A stretch of DNA of 61,160 nucleotides from Gammaproteobacteria bacterium (GTDB lineage Bacteria > Pseudomonadota > Gammaproteobacteria > Steroidobacterales > Foliamicaceae), in assembly GCA_009844425.1 (NCBI GenBank), contig VYBN01000024.1, positions 1-61,160 of the forward strand. Direction: 5' to 3'. The position numbers and the translations under genes were made by a program. Under the pieces are notes generated by a model, which worked only from the letters and a program-made list of their open reading frames with translations, was not told where the DNA came from and searched no databases. Shown here one piece after another: positions 38,107-47,567 of the stretch (position 1 is the stretch's first letter; the number at the start of each line of letters is the position of its first letter).

Positions 38107-40686
38107 TCAGAACTGAAGATCGACGGAAAAACTGATGGAGCGGCCCCTCGTGTAAAGGCGCTCGGTGCGTCCTCCGCGCAGTACTTCGTAGTCGTCATCC
38201 AGCAGGTTGCGGATCTTCAATTGCAGCCTCAGAGGCATGCCGCGGAACTCCACCGTATGGCGGTAATTGAAGTCCAGCCGGGCAACAGGCTGTTCGTAGG
38301 AATCAGGCAGTCCCTGCGTGCCGACGTCCACGATGCGCTCGCCCGCCATGTTGAACAGGAGGGCGGCCTGCAGATCCCGGTCCGGGTTGTCGTAGCTGAA
38401 CTGCAGGTTGGCGACCCAGGGCGACTGCCCCTCCAGGCGGCGCTCGGTGCTGGTCTGCTGCGCCCCGGCCTGGCCTACATTGACCATGGAGTCCACGAAC
38501 GCGGCATTCAGGCGGACTTCGAAATCCCGCAATGCGTCGGCCAGCGGCCCCAGTTCGGCGCGCAATTGCATCTCGACTCCCTTGAGCGTGGCGGACTCGG
38601 CGTTGGCGAAGGTGCGGATGCCGCCGGCGCCCAGGCGGATCACGCGCTCGATCGGGTCCTGAAACCTCTTGTGGAAGAAAGCCAGCTGGATGTTGCTGAC
38701 GTTGTCGAAGTAGTACTCCCAGCGCAGGTCGATATTGTCGATGGAGGCCACCATCAGATCCGGATTTCCAACGACCGTGTAGCGCTCTTCCGGATCGATA
38801 TAGGGCGCCGCGGACAGCTCCTTGAGATCGGGGCGATTGAGCGTGCGGCTGTAGCCGAGGCGAATCTGCTGGGACTCCCCGCCGCCCGGCAGCCAGGTGA
38901 CCGTCATGGCGGGCAGCAAGGCCGCTTCGGACAACTCGCGCGCGTTGCGCCGGGTCGGGTCGATGAGTTCGAACGTGGTGACGTCCTGCGTGGAGTCCTC
39001 GTAGCGGGCGCCGAACATCCAGCGCCAGTTCAGGCCAAGGTTCAGATCGGCCATCAGGTAGGCTGCCGCCAGGTTGTGTCCGGCGGCGTAGTTGTCGGTG
39101 GGCTGAGTGGTTTCCTGCAATTCCCAGAGACCCTCCGCGATCAGCTCGTCGGCGAATATGAGGTCCGGGCTCTGGCCCAGCCGGGAACGCAGGTTGTTGC
39201 GCGAGAAATCGGTCAGGAAACGGAAACGGCGAAAGTACGAATCGCGCTTCTTGTCGAGCCAGGCCAGGCCGAATGCAATTTCCCCGTCCGAATCCGGGCT
39301 GAACTGAACCGGCACCGACAGGTTCAGCGCGTAATTGACCGCTTCGTCCTCGAGCTCCTCCCAGCTCCGCTCGTTCGACTGCCCCGTGTCGGAAAAAGCG
39401 TAGAGGTTGCCGGCTTCGTCGAAGCGCTCGTAGCGGTAGAACAGCGTGTCGGGCTCTTCACGGGTTGCTACCGACCAGGTCACGGTCCAGTCGATGACCA
39501 GATCTCTTGCCGCTTCGAGGTTGTGTTCGCCTGCGAACTGCTGGCTGAACAGCTGCCTTTCCACGAATTCGAGCGTCGTGTCGGCGACTTGGATGTCGTT
39601 TTCCGAGTAGAAGCCAAACTCGCGCAGGAACGTGCGGTCGGTCCGGCGCGTGACGAAGGTCGTGCTGCGCAGGAACGTCCCCGCGCTGACGTCCCACTCC
39701 CCGTTCCCCAGCAGCGAAAGATCGATCGTGTTCCGGGTCCGGCTCTGCGTGCCTTCATCGAGAGTGGAAAGTTCGTCGCCCACACCCGACAAGCCGAAGG
39801 TACGACGCTCTTCGTCCCTGTAAGCCCAGTCGTTCGAATACCGCGCCGAGAGCATGAAGCCAAGATCGCCGCCGCCCAGCTGCCGCCCGCCGCCCCAGCG
39901 CCCGGAAATACTCACGCCGGGTTCAATGTCCCTGAGTTCCGTCGCGTAGCCGCGGTTGAGCGAACGCCCGGCCAGCGCCCGCTCGCCGTCCGAAACGAGA
40001 TTAAGGGACTTGGCGCCGTTCTCGGTGATTCCGTTCAACTCCGTCGGAAGCTTTCGCATGCCGTCGTCCATTCCCAGCCAGTCCCGCCCGCCGCCCGCGT
40101 AGTGGAGTCCCGTGCCGCCGGTGGCCTGGGAATTGCCGCCGATGCCGACGCTGATCTGCACTACGCGTTCCGCTGGCGCGCCGCGGGTCTCCATCGCCAC
40201 CATGCCGCCCGAGAAATCTCCCGGCAGGCGAGGCGAATAGGTCTTCTGAATATCCACGTTGTCCAGTGCGCCGGTCGGGAACATGTCCATGGGAATGACC
40301 CGCCGCGTGGGGTCCGGGCTGGGCAGCGGCGCTCCGTTCAGCAAGGTGTTGGAGTAGCGCTCGCCCAGACCGCGCACGTACACGTACTTGCTGTTGATCA
40401 CGGTCAGTCCCGGCACCCGGGCCAGCGCATCGACGACGCTGGAGTCGCCGGTAATGGCGAAATCATCGGACGACAGCACGTCCACAACCGACTCCGAATC
40501 ACGGCTGCGGGTAACTGCATTCGGACGGTATGCGCCAGTCACGACAATTTCTTCCATCGCGCCCGCGGACGCGGAAGCGCCGCCGCCGCTGTCCTGGCTT
40601 TCGGGGATTGCTTCCTGGGCGGAGACCGGCATGGCGGTCAGCATGGTCGCGGACAAGGCCGCCAATGCAATGCTTCTGATCTTCAT
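38107..40686 (-). CDS. TonB-dependent receptor
   Basis: Outer-membrane active transporter of 859 residues. It has a signal peptide (ALAALSATMLTAMPVSAQEA), a TonB-box-like start of the mature part (EEIVVTG), a plug domain (~60-190: DVLSSDDFAITGDSSVVDAL, YVRGLGERYSNTLLNGAPLP, MDMFPTGALDNVDIQKTYSP) and a 22-strand barrel ending in phenylalanine (ISFSVDLQF). The plug motifs place it in the OmpA-like/Oar-like or carbohydrate-type group rather than classic siderophore receptors. A downstream lipoprotein is cotranscribed, and an 11-bp repeat array resembling a Pho box lies 47-97 nt upstream of its ATG. Substrate not deducible. Confidence 0.9.
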   Translation of the reverse strand: MKIRSIALAALSATMLTAMPVSAQEAIPESQDSGGGASASAGAMEEIVVTGAYRPNAVTRSRDSESVVDVLSSDDFAITGDSSVVDALARVPGLTVINSKYVYVRGLGERYSNTLLNGAPLPSPDPTRRVIPMDMFPTGALDNVDIQKTYSPRLPGDFSGGMVAMETRGAPAERVVQISVGIGGNSQATGGTGLHYAGGGRDWLGMDDGMRKLPTELNGITENGAKSLNLVSDGERALAGRSLNRGYATELRDIEPGVSISGRWGGGRQLGGGDLGFMLSARYSNDWAYRDEERRTFGLSGVGDELSTLDEGTQSRTRNTIDLSLLGNGEWDVSAGTFLRSTTFVTRRTDRTFLREFGFYSENDIQVADTTLEFVERQLFSQQFAGEHNLEAARDLVIDWTVTWSVATREEPDTLFYRYERFDEAGNLYAFSDTGQSNERSWEELEDEAVNYALNLSVPVQFSPDSDGEIAFGLAWLDKKRDSYFRRFRFLTDFSRNNLRSRLGQSPDLIFADELIAEGLWELQETTQPTDNYAAGHNLAAAYLMADLNLGLNWRWMFGARYEDSTQDVTTFELIDPTRRNARELSEAALLPAMTVTWLPGGGESQQIRLGYSRTLNRPDLKELSAAPYIDPEERYTVVGNPDLMVASIDNIDLRWEYYFDNVSNIQLAFFHKRFQDPIERVIRLGAGGIRTFANAESATLKGVEMQLRAELGPLADALRDFEVRLNAAFVDSMVNVGQAGAQQTSTERRLEGQSPWVANLQFSYDNPDRDLQAALLFNMAGERIVDVGTQGLPDSYEQPVARLDFNYRHTVEFRGMPLRLQLKIRNLLDDDYEVLRGGRTERLYTRGRSISFSVDLQF

Positions 40687-40732
40687 TAGATGCGCAAGAC
40701 CCTCCTTGGGCTTCGCATTTCATCCGCCGCGT

Positions 40733-40783
40733 GTAAACCTCCCGTTACAGGAAAATTACGGTTTGGTTACGAATGTGAACCGT
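40733..40783 (-). promoter_or_regulatory. Pho-box-like array of 11-bp-spaced half sites
   Basis: Read on the minus strand, 7-bp half sites occur at exact 11-bp steps: ACGGTTC, TCGTAAC, CCGTAAT, CTGTAAC, GGTTTAC (starts at 40777, 40766, 40755, 40744, 40733). The three central ones fit the PhoB half site CTGTCAT/CTGTNAY well, with 4-bp AT-rich spacers CAAA and TTTC. The array is just upstream of the TonB receptor and near phoBR. Confidence 0.5.
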
Positions 40784-40799
40784 TTGTTACGTTGCAATC

Positions 40800-41816
40800 C
40801 TAGTCGGCGATTTCCTCGACCAGTTCTATGGCGAAACCGTTGGGCGCCGCCAGCGTGGCGCGCCGCGTGGCGATCGCTGCCGGGCGGGCGTCGACGATGA
40901 GCGGTTCACATAGCACTTCCGCGCCGAAGCCGCGGGCGCGTTCGAGCACCGCGTCGAGGCCGGTCGTCATGAACGACCACATCACCATGCCGCGGTTCGG
41001 CGGCCGGGACGGTGCGACCGCATCGGCGCCGGTACCGTACCAGTCCAGAAAAACCAGGTATTTGCTCTCCGAACCCGGCGCAAAGACCTGCAGGAACCGC
41101 ATGTTCGAACCCGGAGGCACATCCAGCAGGCCGCCCGCCGGGCCTTCGCTGGGGAGATCGATGTCGCGGCGCACCTCGTAGCCCAGCACTTCGGTGTAGA
41201 AGTCCAGGCTGCGCTGGCCGTTGTTGATGACCTGGCTGGAATACGCGGGACCGCCGGTCAGCGTCCCCTCGGAAATCGGGCAGATCGGGGCCAGGTCCGG
41301 CGGCCGCGCAATCCCGAGCACGTAGACGCCGTCGGGGGCGCGCAGGTGGGTCTCCAGGGCATCGTAGGGCGTGCCGTCCGGGCGATGAAGCGGAATGCGC
41401 GTAACGCCGGCCACGGTGCCGAAGCCCATGCGGTCGCTCTCGGCGATCAGCTTCTCCATGTCGGCGCAGGCGAAGCCAACCGCCAGGCCGCCTTCCAGTA
41501 GCGCATTCATTCCCGGGCGCACTTCCGGGCGATCGCCGCTGACGCCGATCACGCGCAGGTACGGCATGTCGGTATTGCCCGGCTGCTGGTAGAGGACGTG
41601 CTCCCAGTCGCCCTCGTCCTCCAGTCCCCAGAGCCGGGTCAGCGGGCCGCGAATTTCGTCGGCCAGGTCGTCAATCGCCGGTTTAAGTCCCATCAGTTCG
41701 GAATAGAAGGCGCGGCAGCGCTCCATGTCGCTGGTAACGACCGTCGCCGCGGCCAGCGTACCGACCAGTGCGTCGCCCTTTGTCTCGCCGGGCGCCAGCG
41801 GGTTCGTCGTGTTCAT
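40800..41816 (-). CDS. two-domain VOC (glyoxalase/dioxygenase) superfamily protein
   Basis: A 338-residue protein with two vicinal-oxygen-chelate domains: residues ~22-155 (AATVVTSDMERCRAFYSELMG, THLRAPDGVYVLGI) and ~185-335 (SSQVINNGQRSLDFYTEVLGY, LAAPNGFAIELVEE). The arrangement recalls extradiol dioxygenases and glyoxalase-like enzymes, but histidine ligands are not obvious at all three expected sites, so a binding or isomerase role is also possible. The ATG at 41816 is preferred over the TTG three codons upstream. It is divergent from the TRAP binding protein, with a tRNA-like element in between. Confidence 0.75.
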   Translation of the reverse strand: MNTTNPLAPGETKGDALVGTLAAATVVTSDMERCRAFYSELMGLKPAIDDLADEIRGPLTRLWGLEDEGDWEHVLYQQPGNTDMPYLRVIGVSGDRPEVRPGMNALLEGGLAVGFACADMEKLIAESDRMGFGTVAGVTRIPLHRPDGTPYDALETHLRAPDGVYVLGIARPPDLAPICPISEGTLTGGPAYSSQVINNGQRSLDFYTEVLGYEVRRDIDLPSEGPAGGLLDVPPGSNMRFLQVFAPGSESKYLVFLDWYGTGADAVAPSRPPNRGMVMWSFMTTGLDAVLERARGFGAEVLCEPLIVDARPAAIATRRATLAAPNGFAIELVEEIAD

Positions 41817-41910
41817 GGCGCGCAATGATAGCGAAAAGGAATTGCTACGGTGTTTCGGGCTCGAGGAGGCCCAAAATCGCGACCGCCGTTATTCATGCGA
41901 GAATGAGCGC

Positions 41911-41984
41911 GAAGCCGCCGAGGGTGGTTCCTAGCCCGGATTTGTGACCCTGGCGCTGCGGGTTCGATCCCCGCCGGCGGCTTC
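41911..41984 (+). ncRNA. tRNA-like cloverleaf element, copy B
   Basis: Closing stem of 10 bp (GAAGCCGCCG with CGGCGGCTTC), D-like mini-arm AGGG-TGGTT-CCT, anticodon-like arm closed by AGC/GCT with loop ATTTGTGAC, and T arm GCGGG-TTCGATC-CCCGC. The GGC/GCC closing pair of copies A and C is AGC/GCT here, a compensatory change. TGCGAGAAT, an extended -10-like motif, ends 8 nt upstream. A short hairpin with T5 follows. Confidence 0.55.
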
Positions 41985-41993
41985 CTGCTCGCT

Positions 41994-42014
41994 GCCCATT
42001 ATACGGGGCTTTTT
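41994..42014 (+). terminator. terminator after tRNA-like copy B
   Basis: GCCC/GGGC hairpin with loop ATTATACG followed by TTTTT. It stands between the tRNA-like element and the ribosome site of the TRAP binding protein gene. Confidence 0.5.
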
Positions 42015-42040
42015 CAGCAGTTGTCGAAGGAGAGGACGCA

Positions 42041-43165
42041 ATGAAGGCAAAGCGCCGACGGTTTCTAAAGATGCTGGCTGCGGGCGCAGCCGGAGCGGCG
42101 GCGGCAGGGTGCGCGCCAGGAACGTCCGACGGTCGGCAAGCCGCCACGGAACCGGGCGCCGGCAAGCCCGGTCAACGCTACCGCTGGCGCCTGGTCACCG
42201 CCTGGCCGCCGGGGCTGCCCGGTTTCGGCACGACCGCGGTGGCGCTGGCCGACACGCTGCGCGAGGTCTCGGGCGGGCGGTTCACCCTGCAGGTCTATGC
42301 GGCCGGCGAACTGGTGCCCGCTTTCGAGGTCTTCGACGCGGTATCGCGCGGCAGCGTGGAAATGGGGCATTCGGCGCCCGCGTACTGGAAAGGGCAGGCT
42401 CCGGCCACCCAGTTGTTCACCGGCTATCCCTTCGGGATGCTGCCGGCCGAATTCAATGCCTGGATGGCCTATGGCGGCGGCATGGAACTGTGGCGGGAAT
42501 GCTATGAGCCGTACGGCCTGGTGCCATTCCCCGGAGGGAACACGGGCGCCCAGATGGGCGGCTGGTTCCGCCGCGAGATCCGCTCGGTGGACGACTTTTC
42601 CGGGCTCAAGATCCGGATGCCGGGCCTGGGCGGTGACGTGCTGCGCAGGCTCGGGGCGACGGTGGTCAACCTGCCGGGCGGCGAGCTGTTCACGGCGCTG
42701 CAGTCGGGGCTGATCGACGCGACCGAGTGGGCCAGCCCCTACAACGACCTGCCGCTGGGACTGTACCAGGCGGCGCCCTACTACTACTTCCCCGGATGGC
42801 ACGAACCGGCCGGCTCGATCGAGATCATCATCAACCGCAAGGCGCTGGAATCGCTGCCGGGAGAATTGCAGAAACTGATCCAGACGGCCTGCACGGCGGT
42901 CAATCACCAGATGCTGTCGGAATTCATGGCCCGCAACGTGCAGTCGCTGCGGGTGCTGGTCGAGGAGCACGGCGTTCAGTTGCGGCAGTTTCCTGAAGGC
43001 GTGCTCAGGGGCCTGCGCAAGGCCGCAAGTGAAACTCTGGATGAACTCGGCGCCGCCAACCCATTGGCCGGTCGGATCCTTCGCTCGTACCGCGAGTTCC
43101 AGGACGGCGTGGCCGGCTGGCAGGCCATTTCGGAAGGCTCGTACCTAAGCGCCCGCGACTCGTGA
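42041..43165 (+). CDS. TRAP-type transporter substrate-binding protein (DctP family), Tat-exported lipoprotein
   Basis: Periplasmic binding protein of 374 residues. The N-terminus has a twin-arginine-like motif (RRRFLKML) and a lipobox (AAAAGC), so it is probably exported folded and lipid-anchored. The mature part matches DctP proteins: RWRLVTAWPPGLPGF, GRFTLQVYAAGELVPAFEVFD, FSGLKIRMPGLGGDVLRRLGATVVNLPGGELFTALQSG, with the carboxylate-binding arginine in KIRMPG. It resembles the 2-keto acid binding subgroup. No DctQ/DctM membrane genes are present; instead an overlapping gene (GTGA) encodes a different membrane protein. A good AGGAGAGGA ribosome site precedes the ATG. Confidence 0.88.
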   Translation: MKAKRRRFLKMLAAGAAGAAAAGCAPGTSDGRQAATEPGAGKPGQRYRWRLVTAWPPGLPGFGTTAVALADTLREVSGGRFTLQVYAAGELVPAFEVFDAVSRGSVEMGHSAPAYWKGQAPATQLFTGYPFGMLPAEFNAWMAYGGGMELWRECYEPYGLVPFPGGNTGAQMGGWFRREIRSVDDFSGLKIRMPGLGGDVLRRLGATVVNLPGGELFTALQSGLIDATEWASPYNDLPLGLYQAAPYYYFPGWHEPAGSIEIIINRKALESLPGELQKLIQTACTAVNHQMLSEFMARNVQSLRVLVEEHGVQLRQFPEGVLRGLRKAASETLDELGAANPLAGRILRSYREFQDGVAGWQAISEGSYLSARDS

Positions 43166-43872
43166 TCCGGCGTGGCCCCGCACTGCGCGGCCGATCCGCG
43201 CAGCCGAAGGCGAGCGCCGCCATCCAGGCCGACCGCAAGGCGGTGTGGACCGCCGCACTGACCGCGGTGGTACCCACGCTAACGGTCAACGTCTGTTACG
43301 TGATTTCCAGCACCCAGGGCCTGGTGCCCGCCTGCATCCCCTATTTCGAGGGCTGCACGTCGATCAGTTCCGCCGGCCGCTACGGCATCAGCTACTACCT
43401 GTTCAAGGTGGGCATGGTGGGCGCGGCGGTCCTGCTGGTCCTGTTCTGGCGGCAGATGTCCGGCCACATTCGCGCGGCCACCGGGCGCGCGGCGCCGGTA
43501 GCTGCGGCGACCGGCATGGGCGGCGCAGCCTTCCTGGTGCTCTACACGTCGTTCCTGGGAAGCGAGGGCGATTTCTATTTCCTGATGCGCCGCTTCGGCA
43601 CGCTGCTCTACTTCGGACTCACGATGGTGGCGCAGCTCATGGCGTTGCGGCGGCTGGAAACTTTCGCGCCGCGATGGCTGACGCGAACAATGAAGTGGAT
43701 CCTTTTCTCGATGCTGTTCTTCGGCTTCTTCAGCATCCCGGTAATGAACTACATGGACGACAAGGACACCTTCCAGGACATCATCGAGTGGGACTTCTCC
43801 CTGCTGATGCAGACCTACTTCCTGTTCTACGCGATCTGGCTGGCCCGCCTCCGCAGAACCCACGCTGCGTAG
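43162..43872 (+). CDS. predicted six-helix membrane protein resembling the Frag1/DRAM/Sfk1 family
   Basis: Integral membrane protein of 236 residues starting at GTG 43162, which overlaps the TRAP binding-protein stop by 4 nt. Six hydrophobic segments are visible (AALTAVVPTLTVNVCYVI, YLFKVGMVGAAVLLVLFW, ATGMGGAAFLVLYTSFLG, LLYFGLTMVAQLMAL, WILFSMLFFGFFSIPVMNYM, LMQTYFLFYAIWLA). The loop EGCTSISSAGRYG with nearby cysteines is reminiscent of Frag1/DRAM-type proteins. It does not resemble DctQ or DctM. Function unknown; the coupling to the binding protein suggests a joint role. Confidence 0.65.
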   Translation: MIRRGPALRGRSAQPKASAAIQADRKAVWTAALTAVVPTLTVNVCYVISSTQGLVPACIPYFEGCTSISSAGRYGISYYLFKVGMVGAAVLLVLFWRQMSGHIRAATGRAAPVAAATGMGGAAFLVLYTSFLGSEGDFYFLMRRFGTLLYFGLTMVAQLMALRRLETFAPRWLTRTMKWILFSMLFFGFFSIPVMNYMDDKDTFQDIIEWDFSLLMQTYFLFYAIWLARLRRTHAA

Positions 43873-43925
43873 GGCACCCTCGCTCCTCGTGCTTCCTCGC
43901 TGGAGGCGCTGCCTGTGCTTCCTCG

Positions 43926-44043
43926 CCCTTCGTTCGTCCCCTTCCTCGTTGGAGTCGCTGTTCGCGCCGGGGCATCGGCGCTCACTGGCTCGGAATCGCT
44001 ATCCTGCTTTTACGCTCCCACGAGGAAGGGGACGAACCAAGGG
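43926..44043. repeat. long-hairpin element, copy 8
   Basis: Arms 43926-43949 and 44020-44043 pair over 24 bp with one mismatch. The core is type 2 in reverse orientation, including the GCGCCGGGGCATCGGCGC inverted repeat seen in copies 6 and 12. It lies between convergent genes. Confidence 0.82.
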
Positions 44044-44102
44044 CTTTAGCCGGCGCGGTAGAAGGGCTTGCGCCGGCGTGTTCGCAGGAATACGCCGGCT
44101 GA

Positions 44103-44211
44103 AGGTTCCTCATGCACACCTGTTCCGGGAACGTCGGAGGCAGGATGCCGACGCCGAGCCCACAAGGATGTGCTCGCAGGCGGTTCCCGGAACAGGTGTG
44201 CATGAGAAACC
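44103..44211. repeat. long-hairpin element, copy 9 (type 3 core)
   Basis: Arms 44103-44131 and 44183-44211 pair over 29 bp with one mismatch. The core (GTCGGAGGCAGGATGCCGAC, GAGCCCACAAGGATGTGCTC) aligns with the complement of type 1. Second of a tandem pair at a convergent gene boundary. Confidence 0.85.
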
Positions 44212-44241
44212 GAGGGGTTAGCGACTGACGCAGGCGAAGGG

Positions 44242-45285
44242 TCAGTCGGTGGCTTTGTAGCGCATGGCTTCGATGAAGCGGGGGTCCTCGGGGTCGGCCA
44301 GCTTGCACCGGGCGGACGCCCACTCAGTGCCGAAGCCTACCCGGCCGCTTTCCGGCGTGGCCCAGCCATTACCGATGACGTCTTCCTGGCCGTATGCGCC
44401 CGGCTCGCCGTGGTGCAGCGTGAGTCGCGCGAGGTCGACAAAGTTGCGTCCGGAACTGGACGGCCAGAGAGACGTCAGGAATTCCAGGTGGATGTCGCGC
44501 GGCTCGGGCTCCTCGGTCGTGATGGTGAAGACGTCGCCCCGGTCGTGCATGAAAAACGGATTGATGACCTGGTTGCTTCCGTGCTCGTAGCGTAATGCAG
44601 CGAAACACTCGTAGCGCCGCGCCTTGTACATGCGCAGGTGGGTGCGGTCCAGGCGGCCGGAAATGAGCGAACCGTCTTCAAGGTAGCCGTTGTCGTAGAT
44701 CCACAACTCTTCGGGAGTGAGGATCCATTCCGCGTCCCAGGTCATCTGCTGGCCGGTGTTCTTCGAGACCATCGTGCATTGCCCGAACTCGCCAAGCAGG
44801 CCCCTGAGCTGCTTGCCGTGCCGCCGCCAGTTGAAGCTGCAGTTGCCGCCATAATTGGGGTCCGGCTGCAATTCGGGCCAGACGTCCGGCCGGAGATGGG
44901 CATCGACATAGAGATGCGGGTCCTTGATGCGCCGGCCGGAGATGGACACGGCGCCCAGTTCCTCGTCGATCGAAATCAGGAACACCACCTGCTGACCCGG
45001 AAACACCGGTCCGTCGTCGGCATCCAGCCTGATCTGCGTGTAGATCACATGTTCGGCCAGGTGGGGCGCTTCGATTTCGGCAAACACCCGGTAGAAGAGG
45101 TCATGCTCGCCATCCGGCGGCGCGCCGAGGTTGCGTTCCAGAAAAACCTGGGGAACGGACGAGTACTCGCCCGGCATCCAGGCCATGAAGTCCTCCAGGA
45201 CCTTCATGAGTTCGGGCTTCGAGTTGGTGGCGCCCGCGGGTATGGCCATCAACGAGAGTGCAATTGCGGAAATAAACGCGCGCAT
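44242..45285 (-). CDS. secreted CpcT/CpeT-like protein
   Basis: Exported protein of 347 residues with a signal peptide (AFISAIALSLMAIPAGA). Residues ~25-240 resemble the CpcT/CpeT fold, first known from cyanobacterial bilin lyases: LMKVLEDFMAWMPGEYSSVPQ, RVFAEIEAPHLAEHVIYTQI, GGNCSFNWRRHGKQLRG, GQCTMVSKNTGQQMTWDAEW, LISGRLDRTHLRMYKARRYEC. Non-photosynthetic bacteria carry homologues of unknown function; no phycobilin role is implied here. It follows the molybdopterin subunit gene by 22 nt on the same strand and is probably in one operon with it. Confidence 0.65.
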   Translation of the reverse strand: MRAFISAIALSLMAIPAGATNSKPELMKVLEDFMAWMPGEYSSVPQVFLERNLGAPPDGEHDLFYRVFAEIEAPHLAEHVIYTQIRLDADDGPVFPGQQVVFLISIDEELGAVSISGRRIKDPHLYVDAHLRPDVWPELQPDPNYGGNCSFNWRRHGKQLRGLLGEFGQCTMVSKNTGQQMTWDAEWILTPEELWIYDNGYLEDGSLISGRLDRTHLRMYKARRYECFAALRYEHGSNQVINPFFMHDRGDVFTITTEEPEPRDIHLEFLTSLWPSSSGRNFVDLARLTLHHGEPGAYGQEDVIGNGWATPESGRVGFGTEWASARCKLADPEDPRFIEAMRYKATD

Positions 45286-45307
45286 GGGTTCAAGCCTCCG
45301 GTCGGCG

Positions 45308-47467
45308 TCAGGCCTTCAGGTCGTCGTCGCTGAGAGGGAGCTTGCGGACGCGGCGTCCGGTGACGGCGAACAGCGCGTTGCAGAACGCGGGCGCCACCAG
45401 GGGCGTGCCTAGTTCGCCGATTCCCGTGGGCGGATGGTCCGACGCGATCAGTTCGACTTCGATTACCGGCGTGTTGGCCAGCGTCAGCATCCGGTAGCGG
45501 TCGAAGTTGCCTTCCGCCACCGCGCCGTTCTCCAGGTTGATTTCGCCGAACAGAAGGGCGCTCAGGCCATACACGATGGCGCCCTCGATCTGCGCCTCGA
45601 TATTGTTCGGATCCACCGCCAGTCCGCAGTCCACGGCGGCGCGGATCCTTTTGGCACGCCACGTCCCGTCCTTTTCCTCCAGTTCCACTTGCGTGCCGAT
45701 GTAGCTGGAGAACAGCTTGGCCACCGCTATGCCGCTTTGCGCGGTCCAGCCTTCGGCCGCCTTTTCCAGCACTTTCAGCGCGCGCGGATCGGTCGTGAGT
45801 TCGGCGCGCAGCTCCACCGGATTGCGGCCGCCGGCGTGCGCCACCTCGTCGAGGAAGCTCTCGGCGAAAAACGAGTTCATGCTGGCGGCCACGCTGCGCC
45901 AGAATCCGCCGCGCACCGGCATTTGCCGCATGACGTAATCCACTCGCCGGTTGGGAACCGCGTACAGGTCGTTGAACAGAGCGCCCACCGAGGAAGGATC
46001 CGCCGATTCTTCCACCATCCACGGCCAGCGCTCGGCCAGCAGCGAATGCCCGGCCGACTTGGCCGTCCATGCGCTCGGGCGGCCGGACTCGTCCAGCGCG
46101 GCGCGCAGCCGCGCCACGTAGGGCGGCCGGTAGCAGTCGTGGCGCATGTCCTGCTCGCGGCTCCAGACCAGCCGGACCGGGCAGTCCGGCAGTCCCTGCT
46201 CGTGCAGCGCTTTTGCGATCGACAGTGCCTGCACGGCCACTTCCGACTCGATGCGCCGTCCAAACGCGCCGCCCATGTTGCAGTGGTGCAGCAACACCTG
46301 TTCCGGCTCCAGGCCGAAGATGTTGGCGATGTCGGCCTGCAGGCGCTGCAGGTTCTGCGAAGGCACCCACAACTCGCATCCGTCAGCGCCGAAGCGCGCC
46401 GTGGCTCCCAGCGTTTCCATGTTGGCGTGAGCGAGGATGGGCGCCTCGTAAGTCGCATCCAGCGTCCGTTCGGCGGATGCAATCTCGGACTCGGGATCGC
46501 CGGCTTCAATCCAGTTGCGGCCATCCTCGGCGGCAAGCGCACCGCGCAGTTCCTCGAAAACCGATTCCGTGCTGCTGGTGTCGCCGCCCTCCCAGACGAT
46601 GTCCGCCTGCTCCAGCGCCGAGGACGCGGTCCAGTAGTCTTCGGCCACCGCCGCCACCGCCTCGTCGCCGATGGCCATGACCTTGGGCCAGGCGCCGTCC
46701 GGCGACTCGTAGGCGAGGCTCTTGAGGCGCGCTCCCTGGCGCGGCGCATTGAGCACGGCGGCATGCAAGGCAGGTTCGCCGCCGGCGGAATCGGCCATGA
46801 ACGGAAACGTGCCCATGACCTTCGGCGCGCTGTCCTTGCGCGGGGCGTGCTTGCCGATCAGCCGAAATTCCTCGCGCGACTTGAGCCGCGGCTCCTCCGG
46901 CACCGGCATCCCCGCGGCTTTCCCGGCCAGCTCCCCGTAACTCAGCGAGCGGCCATTGCACCAGACCCGCGATTGCTCGGCGTAACAGTCCGAGGCCGGC
47001 ACACCCCACTCTTCAGCAGCGGCCGCCACCAGCATCTCGCGGGCGGCGGCGCCGGCCTGGCGAAGGCCCTTGTGATAACCCATGATCGACACGCTGTTGC
47101 CTGAACCCTGGCCGCGGTCCAGGCGCGCCGAGTTGCCGTACGCGCCGGGGTCGAGCGGCGCGTAACGCACTTGAACGTCGTCCCAGGCCACTTCCATTTC
47201 ATCGGCGAGCATCAGCGGCAGGCTGTGCAGAATGCCCTGCCCCATGTCGCCCACCGGGCACAGTATCGTTACCGCGCCCAGCTCGTCGAGCGTTACCCAG
47301 GCATTGAGCGGGCCGCCGCCTTCGCGGGCCATCGCCACGCGCAGTCCAAAGGCGGGTGCGGCCAGCAAGGCGCCGGTGGCGGCCAGCATCTCACGGCGGT
47401 TCAGGGAAAGACAGGGCCGGGCGGCCGGATCCGTACGCCCGGCGGATGAAGCGTTTGTTTTCAGCAT
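45308..47467 (-). CDS. xanthine-dehydrogenase-family molybdopterin-binding subunit (IorB-like)
   Basis: Large subunit of a molybdenum hydroxylase, 719 residues, exported by the Tat route ([19 protein letters not shown]). The aldehyde-oxidase/xanthine-dehydrogenase fold of the isoquinoline 1-oxidoreductase type is seen in [63 protein letters not shown] (split by position), [20 protein letters not shown], and [23 protein letters not shown] with the active-site glutamate region. It should oxidise an N-heterocycle or aldehyde with water as the oxygen donor. The partner 2Fe-2S subunit is encoded divergently from the same 100-nt promoter region rather than in the same operon. Confidence 0.88.
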   Translation of the reverse strand: MLKTNASSAGRTDPAARPCLSLNRREMLAATGALLAAPAFGLRVAMAREGGGPLNAWVTLDELGAVTILCPVGDMGQGILHSLPLMLADEMEVAWDDVQVRYAPLDPGAYGNSARLDRGQGSGNSVSIMGYHKGLRQAGAAAREMLVAAAAEEWGVPASDCYAEQSRVWCNGRSLSYGELAGKAAGMPVPEEPRLKSREEFRLIGKHAPRKDSAPKVMGTFPFMADSAGGEPALHAAVLNAPRQGARLKSLAYESPDGAWPKVMAIGDEAVAAVAEDYWTASSALEQADIVWEGGDTSSTESVFEELRGALAAEDGRNWIEAGDPESEIASAERTLDATYEAPILAHANMETLGATARFGADGCELWVPSQNLQRLQADIANIFGLEPEQVLLHHCNMGGAFGRRIESEVAVQALSIAKALHEQGLPDCPVRLVWSREQDMRHDCYRPPYVARLRAALDESGRPSAWTAKSAGHSLLAERWPWMVEESADPSSVGALFNDLYAVPNRRVDYVMRQMPVRGGFWRSVAASMNSFFAESFLDEVAHAGGRNPVELRAELTTDPRALKVLEKAAEGWTAQSGIAVAKLFSSYIGTQVELEEKDGTWRAKRIRAAVDCGLAVDPNNIEAQIEGAIVYGLSALLFGEINLENGAVAEGNFDRYRMLTLANTPVIEVELIASDHPPTGIGELGTPLVAPAFCNALFAVTGRRVRKLPLSDDDLKA

Positions 47468-47567
47468 AGCGCCACGAATAATAAACCGTATGAAGGATGC
47501 GCTCCGGCCCGCGCCCGAAGAAGTACGGGAATCGCGGCCCGGCAGGAGTCAGCGCCGACGCCCGTGC

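Noticed and set aside
37690..40689. Plus-strand open frame of 999 codons opposite the TonB receptor.
   Set aside because: The receptor is complete with signal peptide, plug and C-terminal phenylalanine; the opposite frame is a shadow without motifs.
41911..41984. tRNA-Sec (selC) considered because the closing stem exceeds 7 bp.
   Set aside because: There is no long variable arm, no TCA anticodon and no CCA, and several copies exist.
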